Shown: positions 33,099 through 47,221, counted from the stretch's first letter. The stretch is 64,000 bases of DNA from Panagrolaimus kolymaensis (GCA_028622995.1 JAJQJQ010000050.1:682001-746000), one strand, 5' to 3'. Program-made: numbers and translations. The notes: generated from the sequence alone by a model not told the origin.

Positions 33099-36000
33099 AT
33101 GTTTTTAATATTAATATTTTCTTTATTTTCTTCCTTCTTTATTTTATTCTCGAATGGAGCGTATTTTTCTCAATTTTCCATGAGAGAGCCCGATCGAGAT
33201 CCTTGCTATGATTCCTCGGGTCGGCCAATTCGATGCGTGCCAGATTTTATTAATGCGGCATTTGGAAAACCCGTAATTGCTTCAAGCACTTGTGGCATGT
33301 ATGGTCCATCTAAGTAAGTTTTTTATATACGATTTTTGAATCGAAAATTTTTTAAACCCCTTACGACCACAGCGTAATCAGGGCGGATTTGAAACGGCCA
33401 AGCAGACGATCCCTTTTGCATGTTGCCAAAATGTCAAACAAAGGCAAAAGCAATGATTTTTTTTAGAAAGCAAAGCTACAGGTTTTATATCGGTGATAGA
33501 ATTACTAAATTAAAGGTGCAAACATTTTTTCTCACGTTTTAATAAGATTGACAAAGGACTAAAGAGTATTAAGGAGATATGTTTAAGTAAAACAATCACT
33601 TTTTTAAGGCATCTGGAGGTGAAGTTTTGATGCATCGAAAGTTGCAAAAAGTTACGCTGGAGCCATTTTTTTATTTTCCAATCAAATTGAAACTGGCCTG
33701 CATGGAAAGATAGATGTTTATCTAACTTGAAAAACGTCTGGAATAGAATTTTTTAAAACCATATTCATGTTTTTTTACTCCTAGTCGAAATGAATGAGAT
33801 GACATAAAAACGCGTTTTTTAGCCAAGATTGAAAAAAGTTAGGCTGGAGCCATTTTTTTCTTTGTTGATAGAATTAAAAACTGCTTGTACGAAGATGTAG
33901 CTAATGCCTTAACTTGAAGAACGTCTGGAATCAATTTTTTTTAAAGGGATTCTGGATTTTTTAATTAGTCGTTAACTTTAAAAAACTACAAAAAAATCCA
34001 AAAAATGCATGATTTCTTTCGATTTCCCCTTTCTCTTTGCTTTCCTTTGGTCTCTTAACGCGATTGAGCTTGTCGGTTTCTACTCCGCCTTTGATTGAAA
34101 ATGATTGCGCTGTGCGACTTTTAAATTTTATGTTGTCAAAAAATTTATCAATCAAAAAAATTAGGCTGTTTCTATTCGTTTTTCAAACTTTTTGAACTTT
34201 GCCGCAACTTTTCACTCGCTAGCTTTTTTTCTTTCTTTTCTTTTTTAACGCTTTCTTGTTAATTTGTTGAAACGACACTTGTTTTTATTTTATTTTTACC
34301 GCATTCATTTAAATCAATCACTTTTTCCATAGCAATTTTGAGGCAACAATCAAATAAAATTGTTAGGTAGTTGTTAGTTAGTTATTTGTCAGTCATCAGG
34401 GATGGAAGAGGTTTATTTGCAATCAAGTAAGCCAGCCAAATAACGCCAATTAATAAATCGCATTATACCTTTTTTTCTTTTTCCTTTCATTTAACGACTG
34501 TTGTTGGCAAAGCGAAGAAATCAGCGAAGAAGCAATTCATTAATTAACAACCACCACCCAACCCCAAAAACATTTCATCAAAATTTGTCAAACAATAATA
34601 TAAAAATCGCGAAAAAGCAAAAACCCTGTGTTTGTTGTTGCTAAAACATTTTATTGGCAACTTTATTAAGTGACAGAAGTTTATCGGCAACAACTTATCG
34701 TCGGCGGATGGGATAGGTTTTAATATTGGCATTCGCAAAACTGAACGGAAATTGTTTCATTTCTCTTTTTTTTCTTTGCTCCTTTTGTTTGGTTTTTTTT
34801 GTTTGTTGAGGGATTAGCATCAAGCAAGAAAATAATAATCAGCTGCAAGCAATCTTTATTTTTTATTTTTTTATTAACCAAGAAAAAATAAAAACAATGA
34901 TAGCAAAAAAAAAAATAAGGAAAAACACAAGCAATTTTTATATTTTTTTTCAAAAAAAGGTAACGAAGAAAAATTTTTTAATTCTAAGGTTTTGCAAGAG
35001 AAAAATTTTCTTTTTTGAGCAATTTCATTTTTTTTGGTAAAAAATATTTTTATGGTCTAAAATTAGCTGCACGCCAGCAAAAAGAACATCGTAGTAGTTG
35101 TATAATTATAAAAGTAATTTTTTGGGTTCTAAAATGAAAAAAATAAGTGCATACTTATATTGTCAGTTTATGAGTTTATGAGTTTATGGGATATATTACT
35201 TTTTTAAGAAATAACGGAACATTAGCTTTTGAAAAAAAATTATTACACCTTTTTTGCTTTGTTAAAAATTACTATCTAAAATTTTGTAATTTATGCATAT
35301 TTTTTTGCGCCATATTATAACTCAAAATACAATATTTTTTTATTAATTAATGAGAGCAAAATGAGGGTTAAAAAGAACCATGCCGAAAATTTGATCCTTT
35401 CTTTTTTTTTATAAATTTTTTACTTAAAATTAAAATGGGTCGCGTGGCCGTCGTCGATCCCTATTTGTTATTAATCCCTAACACCAAAAATTTCTTATTC
35501 TTTTATTTATATTTATAAATATGCGCATCAGAAGAAAAAAAAGGAGATGAAAAAGAAAGAAAAAAAAGATGTTCCAAAATTTTTTTAAAGGCGCATCATC
35601 CCCTCAAGAAAAATGGATGGAGGATGAGATGAGGATTAATTTGGCGAAAATTATAATTGGGAAAAATGACCGAAGAAAAAAATGATAAGCATCCACCAAA
35701 AAAAAAATACAACTAAAATTAAAACAAAAAAAAAATGAGAGGGAAAAAGTTTTGTTTTTATTTTTCACATTTTTGTTTAAAAAAGATCACAAATAAAAAA
35801 AACTTTTTTTCCTTAACGAACAAAGTCCATTGTTTTATAGATTTTGCATGATGTCGGAAGATTCTCACGGTGTTATGCGTGAAAATTGTGATACATGTGA
35901 TGCAAGGGAATGGTCTCAATCTCATCCAGCTTCATTATTAACAGATTTAAATAATTCTCAAAATATGACCTGTTGGGTTTCTGAACCTTCCACGGAATAT

Positions 36001-39000
36001 CCACATAACATAACTTTAACTTTATCATTGGGTAAAAAATTTGAGCTCACATATGTTAGTTTGCAATTTTGTAATCGATTTGCGGATTCTATGGCAATTT
36101 ATAAATCGGTTAATCGAGGAAAAACTTGGATTCCATTTCAATTTTATTCAACCCAATGTAAAACCATGTATGGAAAAGATCCGAATTCCCAAATTGGTAG
36201 ACACAATGAACAGGTTCGTCTTCCTAGTTTATTATTATTAATTTTTTTCCAACTTTCGTTAGTTGATTATTTTCATCGCTTGCTACTATAGTCAAAAAAA
36301 AAAATTTTAGTCAGTAAATTTTTTTGTTTTTGGTTTTTTGCTAATTGGATTTTGGCTGTTTTGCTTGAAAGAACATTATTTTTTTGCTGTTTTTTTTTAT
36401 ATTTGCGGCCAGAAAAAAAATTCACAGACTTTTTCTTTGATTTGATTTTTCCTTTTTTAATTTCCGACTTTTTTTTATCAAAAAAAAAACCAAAACAAAA
36501 AAAGTGGAATAAACAAATTATTATTTGCATGCCGCAGCTATACTTTTTTTTACCAAGAATTTTTTTAGGAAGCTCGGTGTACTGATTCTCACGCAGTTGC
36601 ACCATCAGGAAATCGAGTGGCTTTTGCCACGCTTGAAGGACGCCCATCAGCTATTTCTTTTGAACAATCTCCAGTATTACAAGATTGGGTAACAGCCACG
36701 GATATTCGAGTTGTTTTTAACCGATTAAGTCCAGAACAAGTAAGGCATAAATAATAAAATAAATAAAGAATTAAATTAGGAAGGAACTAAAAAAATTTAT
36801 ATTCTAAAAAAAGCACACGATACAAATAAATAAGTTTTTTGTAGGCAGAAATGTACGGTATTTCATCAAATTCTTTGGATGCAAATTTTACCGATTTGGA
36901 TACAATTAAACAAAGATATTTTTATGCTTTATCTGAAATGGCTGTAGGTGGCAGGTGTAAATGCAATGGGCATGCAGCAAGATGCATAATCGATAAAATG
37001 GGAAAATACACTTGTGATTGCAAACATAATACTGCTGGAGCCGATTGTGAAACATGTAAACCTTTTCATTATGATCGACCATGGTCACGTGCAACTTCTG
37101 AAAGCGCTAATGCTTGCGTTGGTAAGTGACCTTTCAAAAACTTTTTTCTTTGGGGTTTTTTTTATTGCTTTTGTGTTTGGAAGAAGCAGGCAATAATTTC
37201 TTTTCACTTTTTTTTGATTCAAAAAGTTCAATCTTTTGTCATTTTTTTATTTTTGATTTAGAAAATTTGGAAAAAAAAGGATATCAAATTTCTTTAGTTT
37301 CCAAACAGAAAATTTGAAGGCAATCAACACCCCAAATTTGTTTCGAGAACAACAATCAAAAAAAAGTTTGGGGAACGAACGCAAAATTTTTTTCTTTTTA
37401 AATTCCTTTTATGTATAGTTATTTTTGAATTTGACCAACAACAATGAAGAAAAGAAGAAAAAAATTAGGATCAATGAAATGAATAACAATAAATTCAATT
37501 GAAACCGATCTCTTGAAAAAAAAATAACGGCGGCAACAAAGCAGTGACACAGCAGGAGGAAGTAATCCTCTTTCATTGCCCTTGCTTGCCTGTCTGTCGT
37601 CTACTTTCATGTCTTTTTGTAGTCTTCATGCTAATCCTTTTACGATAGATAGATACAATTCAAAAAGTGAGAGGTTTGACAATCAAGAAAAGCAATAATA
37701 TCGAATGAATCGGATATTTTTATTAATCTCCTAAATTCGATTCATTTTTTATTGTTTTGTCTCTTTCAATAAAACGCTTATCTCTTTTATTTTTTTTCTT
37801 ACCGTTCTTTTTTGATTTCTCGCTCTTCTTTTATTAAATCAAATTTTTTCGGCAGGTTTCTTTTGTAATTCAAGGTCTTTCAAAAAAGCTTTAAGTGCAA
37901 CACTTTACAATTTTTTTTCGGTTTCATTTTTTTAGCTTTGTTTTTTGGTTAAAAAAGGAAATTAGATGAGTTTCTTTTTATGAAAGCTATTTTAAAATTT
38001 TACAAAATTGTTTTTTGCTTTTCTTATTTTTTGGTTTTCATAAAAATGTGTAAATACAAATTTTCCACTTTCGGACTTGACTTTTTTTTTTGCTGCTGAC
38101 GGATAGATGATACCCGCTCAAACATAAAAAAAAATAAAAGCCCGAGGGATAATTTATAATTTATTTTTTGAAAAGAACAAAAGGCAATTCCGAGAGTGTG
38201 AGCGATGGTGTGAAGGCAGACAGACTCTCATCACAGAGACTTTTTGTTTGAACGCTGCCGGAAACTTCAGCAACGAAGCAGCGCAGCCTTGGAAGAAGAA
38301 AAAAAATAGATTGAGAAATTTGCATTTTTTGAAGATTACTTTTTTTTTTTGAGAAGAAACTTCTCAATTCTCGAAAGAAACGCATCAACAGCCTTCAAGA
38401 AAAAAAAAATGGAGAAAATTGGAAGATGAGTTACAATCTAATAAGATTTTCATTTTTTCCCCCTTCGTTTTCTGGGCTCTTCAAAAAAAAGGAGGGATGG
38501 TTGTAAAAGTTTTTTTTCGTCTTTTTTCTCGCTTCATTGTATGTTTTTTTTTACATTTTCCGCGCATGGATGGGGATTGTTTTTTTCTTTCTTTCTTTCT
38601 TGAGAGAGATGGATGATGGTCATTTCATGGTTACTGCTGCTAATCGAATCGAAGGGAAAACATCTCATTTCCATTTCAAAAAAAAAAAAATGCGAGAAAA
38701 GCATTCACCGAAAAAAAACATATTGAACACGCTTTTGTGGCTTCCACCATTTTTTCTTTGAATTCAAACAAAAAAAAATCCAATTAAACATTTATTTTTA
38801 TTATTTTTTTAACGAATAACCTTTTTTTGGATTTCCGAACAATCATAAAAGGAAAAAAAGGTGCGAAAAATTCACACCTCATCATTTTTTTCTTTTCTAT
38901 TTTTTAAAAGCCAATTGTTGTTCAAGCGAGGAAGAAGGAAGCAAGCAATAAAAAGAGCGGAAGCTTAACGAAGCAAATCATCGTCGCCGTCGTCATTGTA

Positions 39001-42000
39001 GCACAAAGCTACCATACACTCTGTCATTAACTTATAGGAGCCGTCTCTCTTTCTTTTCATTTCCTATCTCGCTTGCTTGCTTTTTTGTACCATGTGCACC
39101 AAAAAAATAATAAGGGAAACACCTGTTGAATGAATATTTGATGAAGATGAGAGAATAAAGAAAGAAGAAAGAGCAACAAAAAAAAATACGGTACACAATA
39201 GAAAATAAAAAATGTTCAAAATATCTTGTAACTAGTTGTTTGTCAGATTAAACTCAAGAACGATTTTCTTCCAAAAAATCACTTAAAAATTGAGAGTTTT
39301 CTAAAGTGCATCAATAAAATAGAAATTTATCCGTTCATTTTGCAATTTTGCACAAAAAAAAAGAAAAAAGTTTTTCTCTTTCTTTTTCTTCTTTGATCGT
39401 CGATATGCAATTTATATCCCTTCCAAATATGGATGGATGAAGGAGAGATGGAGATTTGCGTAATCTTGTCTTTTCTTATTCGATGTTCGAATACCCAATT
39501 TTATTTTTTTTTTATGAGATTGTATAACTTTCATTTGCAGAGAGAAAAAAATTTGGAAGGAAAATGAATGCAATTTTTTGCGTAACAACTTTTTTTTCTT
39601 TATTCACAAAAAAAGGGAAAGGAAAAATTTATTTTTATCGAGCAAAAAATTAAAGAAAAAAATTTTTATTACCGTAAAAAACTAATGTTTTTCTTTATTT
39701 CAGCGTGTAATTGCAATTTGCATGCAAGAAAATGTCGTTTCAATATGGAATTATATAAAATGTCTGGTAGTAAATCGGGTGGAATATGTATTAATTGCCG
39801 ACATAATACAGCTGGACGAAATTGTCATTATTGCAAACTTGGGTATTATCGAGATATGGATAAACCCATTACTCATAGAAAAGCATGCAAACGTACGTTT
39901 TTTACTTTACTTTTTTTTAAATTAATGCTTTTGTTTTGGAAAAATATTTTGATTATCTATTTGCGTTTTTTATTATTTAACTGACCACCAACGACTGGTG
40001 GACTCTAAAAAAATTTTTAATATCCTAAACTGAGCTCTTAGGGGAAAAAAGCTACAAAATTGCTGACCACTACTTCTACCAAAAAAAGAGAGGGTCAATA
40101 GTAAAAAAAACGGAAATGAAGAAAGATTCTCATTTTCTCTTTCATCTCTATCGAAATCTATCTATCATTTTATTTTTTTAAATTTATTTTTATTTTCGTT
40201 CCGTTAGTTTTCTATTTTATTATTCCAAAAATTAAATTAAATAGTTACTCCATTCTATTTATTTATTTGGAAAGAAAATAAAAATGAAGAAAGGTTTTTG
40301 CATTATTTTTTTAGTTAAAGGAACAACGAACGAATGAAAATAAAATAATACAAACTTTTTTTTTGAGAGGACAAAGAAAAAAAAGTATGATGAGATTGGA
40401 TTGATTACATTTTCTGATACAATTTTTTGAAAATGAGTTTTTTTTTACTTTTTGGGTTATAAGTGGCCGATGTAAAATAAAATACCCTTGTTTTGAAACC
40501 TAAAAAGTAGTAGACCAATATTGATATTTATTACCACTAGGGACAAAAAAAAGTAGTTTTTTGGTACTCATGAACATGTATGTATATTATTGTGACAATG
40601 GCACTGCCAACTATTGACTTAAAAAAAACAATTTGTAAATATACTTAACTCACTTAAGAGAGACTCTACGAGTAAATTTAAAGATTTTCGAAGTCGACGG
40701 AACAATTTTTTTTTTATTTTTTATTTTTCTTTACTAATCGGTTCTAAATAATATTTAAAAATTATTGGCGTCAAGCTTTTTTCAAAAAGTAAGCAGGATA
40801 TGCTAATTCTACCTATTGAAGTTGATGTCATGCATTAACTTCAAAAATTCGGCTAAATTCACCCATGAAGTATAAAAATTTGAATTTTATCCAATATTAT
40901 CTAATAGATTGCGGGCTAATTTATGGTGTATACCATATATTTAAGTATTCATTAAAAATGAGGAGAAATTTGCATATTTAAAATTAAAATGGATGCCATT
41001 TTTCAACCGTGACCTCGGAAAATCTGAAAAAAATTCCATATAATCCCCAGAATCTCAACTATCGATTCCAAAAGAAATTAAAAAAATACATGGTGCAATT
41101 AAGGAAATCCATAGATAAACGTGTTCTCGACCACATTTTTAACGAGGAAAATGGTGTTTTTTACTTTCTCTCTTTGCTTTTTTGGCATTATGTTCGAATT
41201 GTTTTCAATGAAAGAAAAAAGTGAAAAACCATTTTCCTCGTTAAAAATGTGGTCGAGAACACGTTTATCTATGGATTTCCTTAATTGCACCATGTATTTT
41301 TTTAATTTCTTTTGGAATCGATAGCTGAGATTCTGGGGATTATATGGAATTTTTTTCAGATTTTCCGAGGTCACGGTTGAAAAATGGCATCCATTTTAAT
41401 TTTAAATATGCAGATTTCTCCTCATTTTTAATGAATACTTAAATATATGGTATACACCATAAATTAGCCCGCAATCTATTAGATAATATTGGATAAAATT
41501 CAAATTTTTATACTTCATGGGTGAATTTAGCCGAATTTTTGAAGTTAATGCATGACATCAACTTCAATAGGTAGAATTAGCATATCCTGCTTACTTTTTG
41601 AAAAAAGCTTGACGCCAATAATTTTTAAATATTATTTAGAACCGATTAGTAAAGAAAAATAAAAAATAAAAAAAAACTTTGTTCCGCCCGATTTGAATCA
41701 GCTCACAGAACCTCTCTTAAACTTAAACAGTTTTTTATTTCTAAAAAAGGAAATATGATTGACATTTTTCATTTTTTTTTTGAGTGTGAAAGAAATAACA
41801 ACGGTAAAAGTCATTTAGTCATTTACACCCTCTTTAAAACCCAAAAACACATATTGGTTTTTGTAAACTATATAGGCAACAAGAGGCAGCTGGTTTGTTG
41901 ATCAAACAAAATGCAAAATTGTTTGTTTTAAAAAATAGTGGGGCTTCCGTTCTTTCTTTTTTTCTTTATTTGGGCATCTTAAATGTGTGAACACATTATT

Positions 42001-44053
42001 ATTATTTGCGTTCGAAATAAATCTCTCTTTCCCACCATTTTTCCTTTTTCGTTTGTCTAAGAAAAATAATAGGCAGCCGAGATTCGGGAAAAAAGAATGA
42101 AAAGAGACGATGGATGGATGACAATAACTTTCACTTGTTGCCATTCTTGACGACAAAGAGAGTTTTTTAATATACATATACGATCCAGCCAGCGACCAGC
42201 CACTCCTGTGCACAAACAAAACAACAACAAAACTCTATCACTTTTTTGCATTATTTTTTTCTTCTAAAAAAATGGAGGAAAATTTCTTTGGGGACACTGT
42301 AAAAAAAATGAATAAACTATCATCGTCTGCTTTTTAGTTGCTCCTTATTTTTAGTTTCTTGACAACTCAAAGAAATTTATTCACAGCAGGAGTTCCATTT
42401 TCTCGCAGCATTCATTTTTGATGTGTGATTTTTTTTGTTGTTCTTCGATGGTGTTCGTTTTTAAGATGAAAAAAGAAAATCAGCAGCAAAAGAGAAATAA
42501 AATTAAAATAAGTTGAATGAAAAGTGAGGGAAAATTACTTCAAATAATTTATTTTTAATTGTAACAAATGCCAGAATATTTATGAACAAATTTTTATGGA
42601 TTTTATAAATAAAACAAAAAGGATTTTAAAAATCCGAAAAATGGATACCTTTTTATAGACGGTTGTAAATTACTTTCTTTAAATTACTTGAAATATGCCA
42701 TAAAAAAAGAAAATTGTAAGACGCAAGAAACAAATAAAATAGCTGCTTTGTCAATGAAATACAATAAATACAATTTCACTTAGGATTATTCAAATTACCC
42801 ATCAAAAAACAAATGCCCACAAAAAAATATATGCAAATTTTACAGTTTCAATATCGTTATTGTTTTTTTATTTTTTAGATTGCAATTGTCATCCAATTGG
42901 TTCTCTCGCTAAAAGCTGCAATCAAACCAGCGGTCAATGTGTTTGTAAACCCGGGGTCACAGGGCTTACATGTAATCGATGCGCCAAAGGATATCAACAA
43001 TCTCGATCTCCACAAACGCCATGCCTTCGTAAGTTTTTTTAAAAACAAATTTTTGCGCAGAAATTCTAATGCCAATGTTTGCCGGCTTTTTTTTCATTGT
43101 TTATGATTGGATGGATTTAGTTTGATGACTTACAAAAAAAATTTGGCGAAGAACAAAAGCGGAACATTTTTTTTAAAGACGACAAATCAAAGAATTCCGC
43201 GCTTTGTTTTAATCCGAGGCTTAACACATCCGTTCGCATCTTTTTTTTTCTTTTGTCACATAAACATTCATTACAGTCATCAACGACAAAAAAGACGAAA
43301 AAAAGTTTAAAAAGAAAATAGAAAAAAGAGGGATAATTTATTTGATTTTTTTACAGGCATTCCAACTGAGCCCACAACAACAACTACTGCATTTTCCATT
43401 CCATCAACAACAAGAACTCCAGGTTTGTAAATTTTTTATTTTTATTATTTGTCTCAAATACTTTATTAGCCTCTTTGTGACACTTATCTGAGATTAATAA
43501 AAGCACTAATCACACCTGCCACTTTAACATATATATTTTTTCTTTTACAGCCCAATGCGAAAAATGTCGAGCCCAACCAGCAAGGCTCAATCAAAGAAAA
43601 TATTGCAAGCGAGAATACGGTAATTTTATTTTTGAGCAAAAAACGAATCCTAAAAACTTTTAATTATTATTTTTCTTTAATTTTGTAGCTATCGAAGTTT
43701 TGGTAACCAACAAAGACATGATTGGAAATTCTCATGTTCGATATAGCATTGAAATTGAAAGTGTTTTCAAGCGTGAAAATGGAATACGTATAATTCGTCG
43801 AGGTCAACAACTTAATTTTTGGATGACTCAAGAAGAATTTTACTGTAAATGTCCAAAATTGAAAATTGGTAAAAGATATTTACTTATGGGCCGAGATGAT
43901 ACGAATGATCGAGAACATCCGGGAATTGTAAATAATCGATACACAATTATGACAGAATGGGATGAAAATTTATTGGATAAATTGGAGCGATTTTCTCGTC
44001 GAGAATTGAAGGGACAATGTCCAAATCGACGAAAACTTGGCACCAGTATTTAA
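33099..44053 (+). CDS. unc-6: Netrin, secreted axon-guidance protein
   Basis: Nine exons join in frame: 33099-33313, 35841-36213, 36569-36739, 36845-37121, 39704-39892, 42879-43028, 43357-43422, 43551-43619 and 43689-44053, giving 624 residues, close to the known nematode protein. A signal peptide ([20 protein letters not shown]) precedes the laminin N-terminal domain ([20 protein letters not shown], then [20 protein letters not shown]). Three laminin-type EGF modules follow (starting near [20 protein letters not shown] and [13 protein letters not shown]), then a short Thr-rich linker and a basic C-terminal NTR domain. Netrins signal through UNC-40/DCC and UNC-5 receptors to steer cells and axons along the dorsal-ventral axis. 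Introns 1, 4 and 5 are 2.5-3 kb, unusually long here, and may hold regulatory elements. The gene appears intact. Confidence 0.95.
33633..33945 (+). repeat. Diverged tandem duplication inside netrin intron 1
   Basis: Two units about 190 bp apart (near 33633-33760 and 33823-33945) share GCTGGAGCCATTTTTTT and, about 90 bases later, AACTTGAAAAACGTCTGGAA or a close variant. Between these blocks the units differ by many changes. No open frame is conserved, so this is an old non-coding repeat, perhaps regulatory. Confidence 0.5.
40699..41685. repeat. Near-perfect palindrome of about 1 kb in netrin intron 5
   Basis: Left arm 40699-41154 and right arm 41229-41685 are inverted copies of about 456 bp around a 74-bp spacer that is itself partly self-complementary. 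Only scattered single differences are seen, such as a T/C in the segment before ATCGATTCC. Weaker inverted similarity (TTAAGAGAG..CTCT on the left, AGAACCTCTCTTAA on the right) extends to about 40652 and 41727. The open frames inside are mirror images and are not genes. It resembles a fold-back mobile element, and in the netrin pre-mRNA it would form a long double-stranded hairpin. No clear target duplication was found. Confidence 0.85.
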
Positions 44054-45392
44054 ATTTAGTTTTTAAAAAAAGCTTTAAAACTTTTACAAATTTTTACAAA
44101 ATAAATGCATTCCAAGGGTCCAAATTAGCCAGAAATTCTGAAATTGTCAATGTCGTCAATGTTCTCAAAAAGTGAAAATAAAAAATAAATAATCTCTCTC
44201 TTTTTTTTTACTTCCATTTTTTTTCTTTAGTTTTAAAAGTTTTATTGTATTTTATTATTCCATGTTCCATGTTTTTTTGAATGCCGATGTCTCAAAATGA
44301 AAAATTAGCTTTATTTGTTCTTGATTTTTTTTAATGTATAAAATTTATACTATCTCCAATGTTCTCATTTTATTTCTACTTTTTTTTGTTCTCGTTCCTT
44401 GCAACAAAAATTATCTTTCTTTTTTCTGTAAACAATAAATATTAAAATAAAATAAACTTTTTTATTTTTTATATATTGAAATAAATAAATTTAATGACAG
44501 CTAATTTATTCAAGAAAAAATAATTTGTTATTTTCTATTTTTTTGTTAATGTTAAAAAAAACACCTGCTGCTGCCATTTTTATTTTTTAAATTTGACACA
44601 ATATATCAATTTCTTGGGAAAATCATTATGGTTCCACTTCACTTCAAGGCTTTTTTTGTACATGACAACCGAAAAAGGAGGCGATGAAGCGCAGCAGGTG
44701 ATGGATTGCCTTACCTTTTTCACACTTTCTTTTAATGTTCGCGCCTTAATCATCACCACACGCAGTGAGGCAATCATTAAAACAAAAAATGGCTGGCATC
44801 AAAATTAAGGAAAAACCGTTTGAATTAAGTCGAAAAATTTTAGTTTCAGCCATTTTTTTTCTGATCAAAAGAAAAATGCTCAAAAAAAAGTAATCCGACA
44901 AACAAAAAAAGATTTTTTTTTTGATCGGCAAAAAACAAAAGAAAGCTTGTAATGAGAATTTATGGGAATTTTTTAATTTAATAAAATTTAATTAATGTAA
45001 TAAAAATCTGAAGTCTGTGAGAAACGGAAACACATTGCGCAGATAATAAAGAAGAAGAAAAAGTTTGGTCTTGGTATTTGAATTTTTAAAGGCTTTCATT
45101 TTATCAAAGAGCAAATGCTTTAAGAGGCCGAAAGTTAAATCAAATATGCAATCGAAAAGCATGAATGTATTTACTTTTCTTTTTTTAGGACATTCTACGG
45201 AGAGAAAAAATAATATTACTCTTTATTATAATTGTTAATTAACTGCACTACTTTACATTAAAAAAAATAAAAATAGTTTATGAAAAAAAAATTTTTTAGA
45301 GTGAGTTAATAAAATAAAAATTGTTACTTTTACATTTTAAAAAAATTTATAAGAAATTTCGGCGGTTGGAATGGCTCACGGCGTGGCATCGT
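44054..45392. other. Intergenic region downstream of netrin
   Basis: No gene is supported. It starts with the netrin 3' untranslated region; AATAAA-type signals occur near 44100, 44180 and 44435-44460. The remainder is A/T-run sequence with short open frames lacking coding character. Confidence 0.5.
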
Positions 45393-45699
45393 TTAGTTAG
45401 TTTCACGACGTTTTTGTTGGGTTTTCTTGTAATTATCTGCGATGTTCTTTTCGATTGCTGAAATATTAAGGCTATCTTTTAATCTTATTATTGGAAATTA
45501 TCATGACTTTTATTTTTAATCACACAAAGATGGTTAAGAATTAGATTACGAAAAGGTACAAGTAGTAAGTATTTTGTATCAAAAATAACTTACATTCGAC
45601 TGCAAGACTTAACATCCCACTTAATCGTTCATTAAAAGAACGGCGGTCGTCGTTATCCTTTCCATCTTTCCCATCCTTTCCCTTATCCTTGCTGAACAT
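45393..45699 (-). CDS. Small charged protein of 56 residues
   Basis: Two exons on the minus strand, 45594-45699 and 45457-45393, join in frame across a consensus intron (GTAAGT...TTTCAG). The start is the first ATG, 18 bases after a TTTTTTTAG acceptor that could be a spliced-leader site. The protein begins MFSKDKGKDGKDGKDNDDRR, with three near-repeats of KDGK, followed by an amphipathic stretch (FNERLSGMLSLAVESIEKNI) and a basic tail. It has no signal peptide or membrane helix. The regular splice sites and balanced coding sequence within AT-rich DNA support a real gene. I do not recognise a family; an intrinsically disordered N-terminus is inferred. Confidence 0.6.
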
Positions 45700-45709
45700 A
45701 GTTGTTGAT

Positions 45710-47221
45710 GACTTTCTAAAAAAAATTAAAATTAAAGGTAATAAGGTTGTGCTCGTAAAAAGGCGCAAAATATGGATATGAAATTTGAGAAAAGTTTAGT
45801 ATTAAAAAAATTAAAAATTATTAGTCAGAATTTTGGTTAAAGTGACCTAGTTTCTATTTTTTGAACCTTATTAGGCAGTGTTTTAAAAAGAAGCTGCTTG
45901 AGACAAACAGTGAATATAAATGTAATATCTAAGGCAACCAAAAGATGTTTATATCGACAAAAAAATCGGGTGGAAAAAAGATTGCCTTTTTTATTTACGA
46001 AAAACAGCTTCAAAAACACTGAAGATTTTTTCTAATAGCGGCGAAAGATAAAAAACAAAAAGGTGCAATTTTAAATTTGAAAGATATTTGCGATTTAAAA
46101 ACCAAAAATATTCCTTTTTTATTTGCCGATAAACTTTTCTATACAAAAAAGATTTCCTACAATAACGATGTTTCTCGAGAAAAATTGTATTTTTTATATT
46201 TTCATCTGCTTTCATAAATGCTTTTTTTGTTCATTCGCCTTTTTCTTTTTTGTATCAAAAACCAGTCGATCGATTACAAAAAAATCAAAACTAAAGATTA
46301 TGCCGCATTTAGGATGTTTCAAAAAATTGAGCTTTCGAACAAGAAACAAAAAAAAATTTTTAAAAAAAGCAAATTAAACTTAACTTTATTTTAGTGTGAA
46401 AAAAAACTTCTTGATAATGTATTTCTTTTGATCATAATAACCTACATAATTAAAGTCCATTCACATGAAAAATAATCAGATTCCAGTGAGCATATGTTGT
46501 AAAAAAATCATAAGAAATGGCTTTCACTGTGATTTGGTGAACATCACCATTAAAAAATAAGCAATTGATAGAGTTACTAATGTCTGCGTAATTAATTTTG
46601 TTTAATTTTTAGGTGTTGAACAAAATTTTAATTGTTAAATAATTTTGCTAAAGTAATTGCATTTTTTAATTACACACATATTAAATTGTTTTATCTTTTC
46701 ATTTCCATTATTGTGAAATACTTAATCTGTAATTATATCAAAAAATAATTTTTTAAAGAAAAACAAGTACCTGGCTCAAATTTTTGCTTACGACATGCTT
46801 TTATTACTAGCATGAAAATTCTTTGTCAAATCGATTTGCAAAAGGTGGTAAGCTCTTGTAAAGCTTTAGATTTTTTTAATTTTCCCAGATCTTTACAAAG
46901 GCTTAGTTCCTTACAATTTCAAGTTTGACAACCTTAGTCAGGTACCTCTTCCCTTTTAAATGAAAAAATATTATTTATCGCTCTGCAATTGAACACAAGT
47001 GAAGTGGATGCCAATAACTTATGTTGCCACAATAATAGATGGTATTGTTTGCTTTCGATCACCTTTTTTCTCTTCTATGGTTTATGATTTTCGAGTCGTA
47101 TTTATTCTCTAAACAAATAAAAGACACGAAAAAAGCAAATATTTTTCCTCAAAAAATTTCCTCTCGATTTTTTAGCCTTCTGTTAACTTCAATTTTTTTG
47201 ATTGATTTTTTAAAAGTAAAA
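45710..47221. other. Intergenic region before the HAT/F-box fusion gene
   Basis: No gene is supported. Several short open frames on both strands are rich in F, K and I and look like translated AT-rich sequence. The last 200 bases should hold the leader of the gene that starts at 47222. Confidence 0.5.

Noticed and set aside
33961..34155. Minus-strand frame in netrin intron 1
   Set aside because: It has no splice context or similarity and overlaps AT-rich intron sequence; a nested gene is not supported.
41009..41374. Two open frames beginning [16 protein letters not shown] on opposite strands
   Set aside because: They are mirror images produced by the palindrome in netrin intron 5, with no start context, splice signals or known family.
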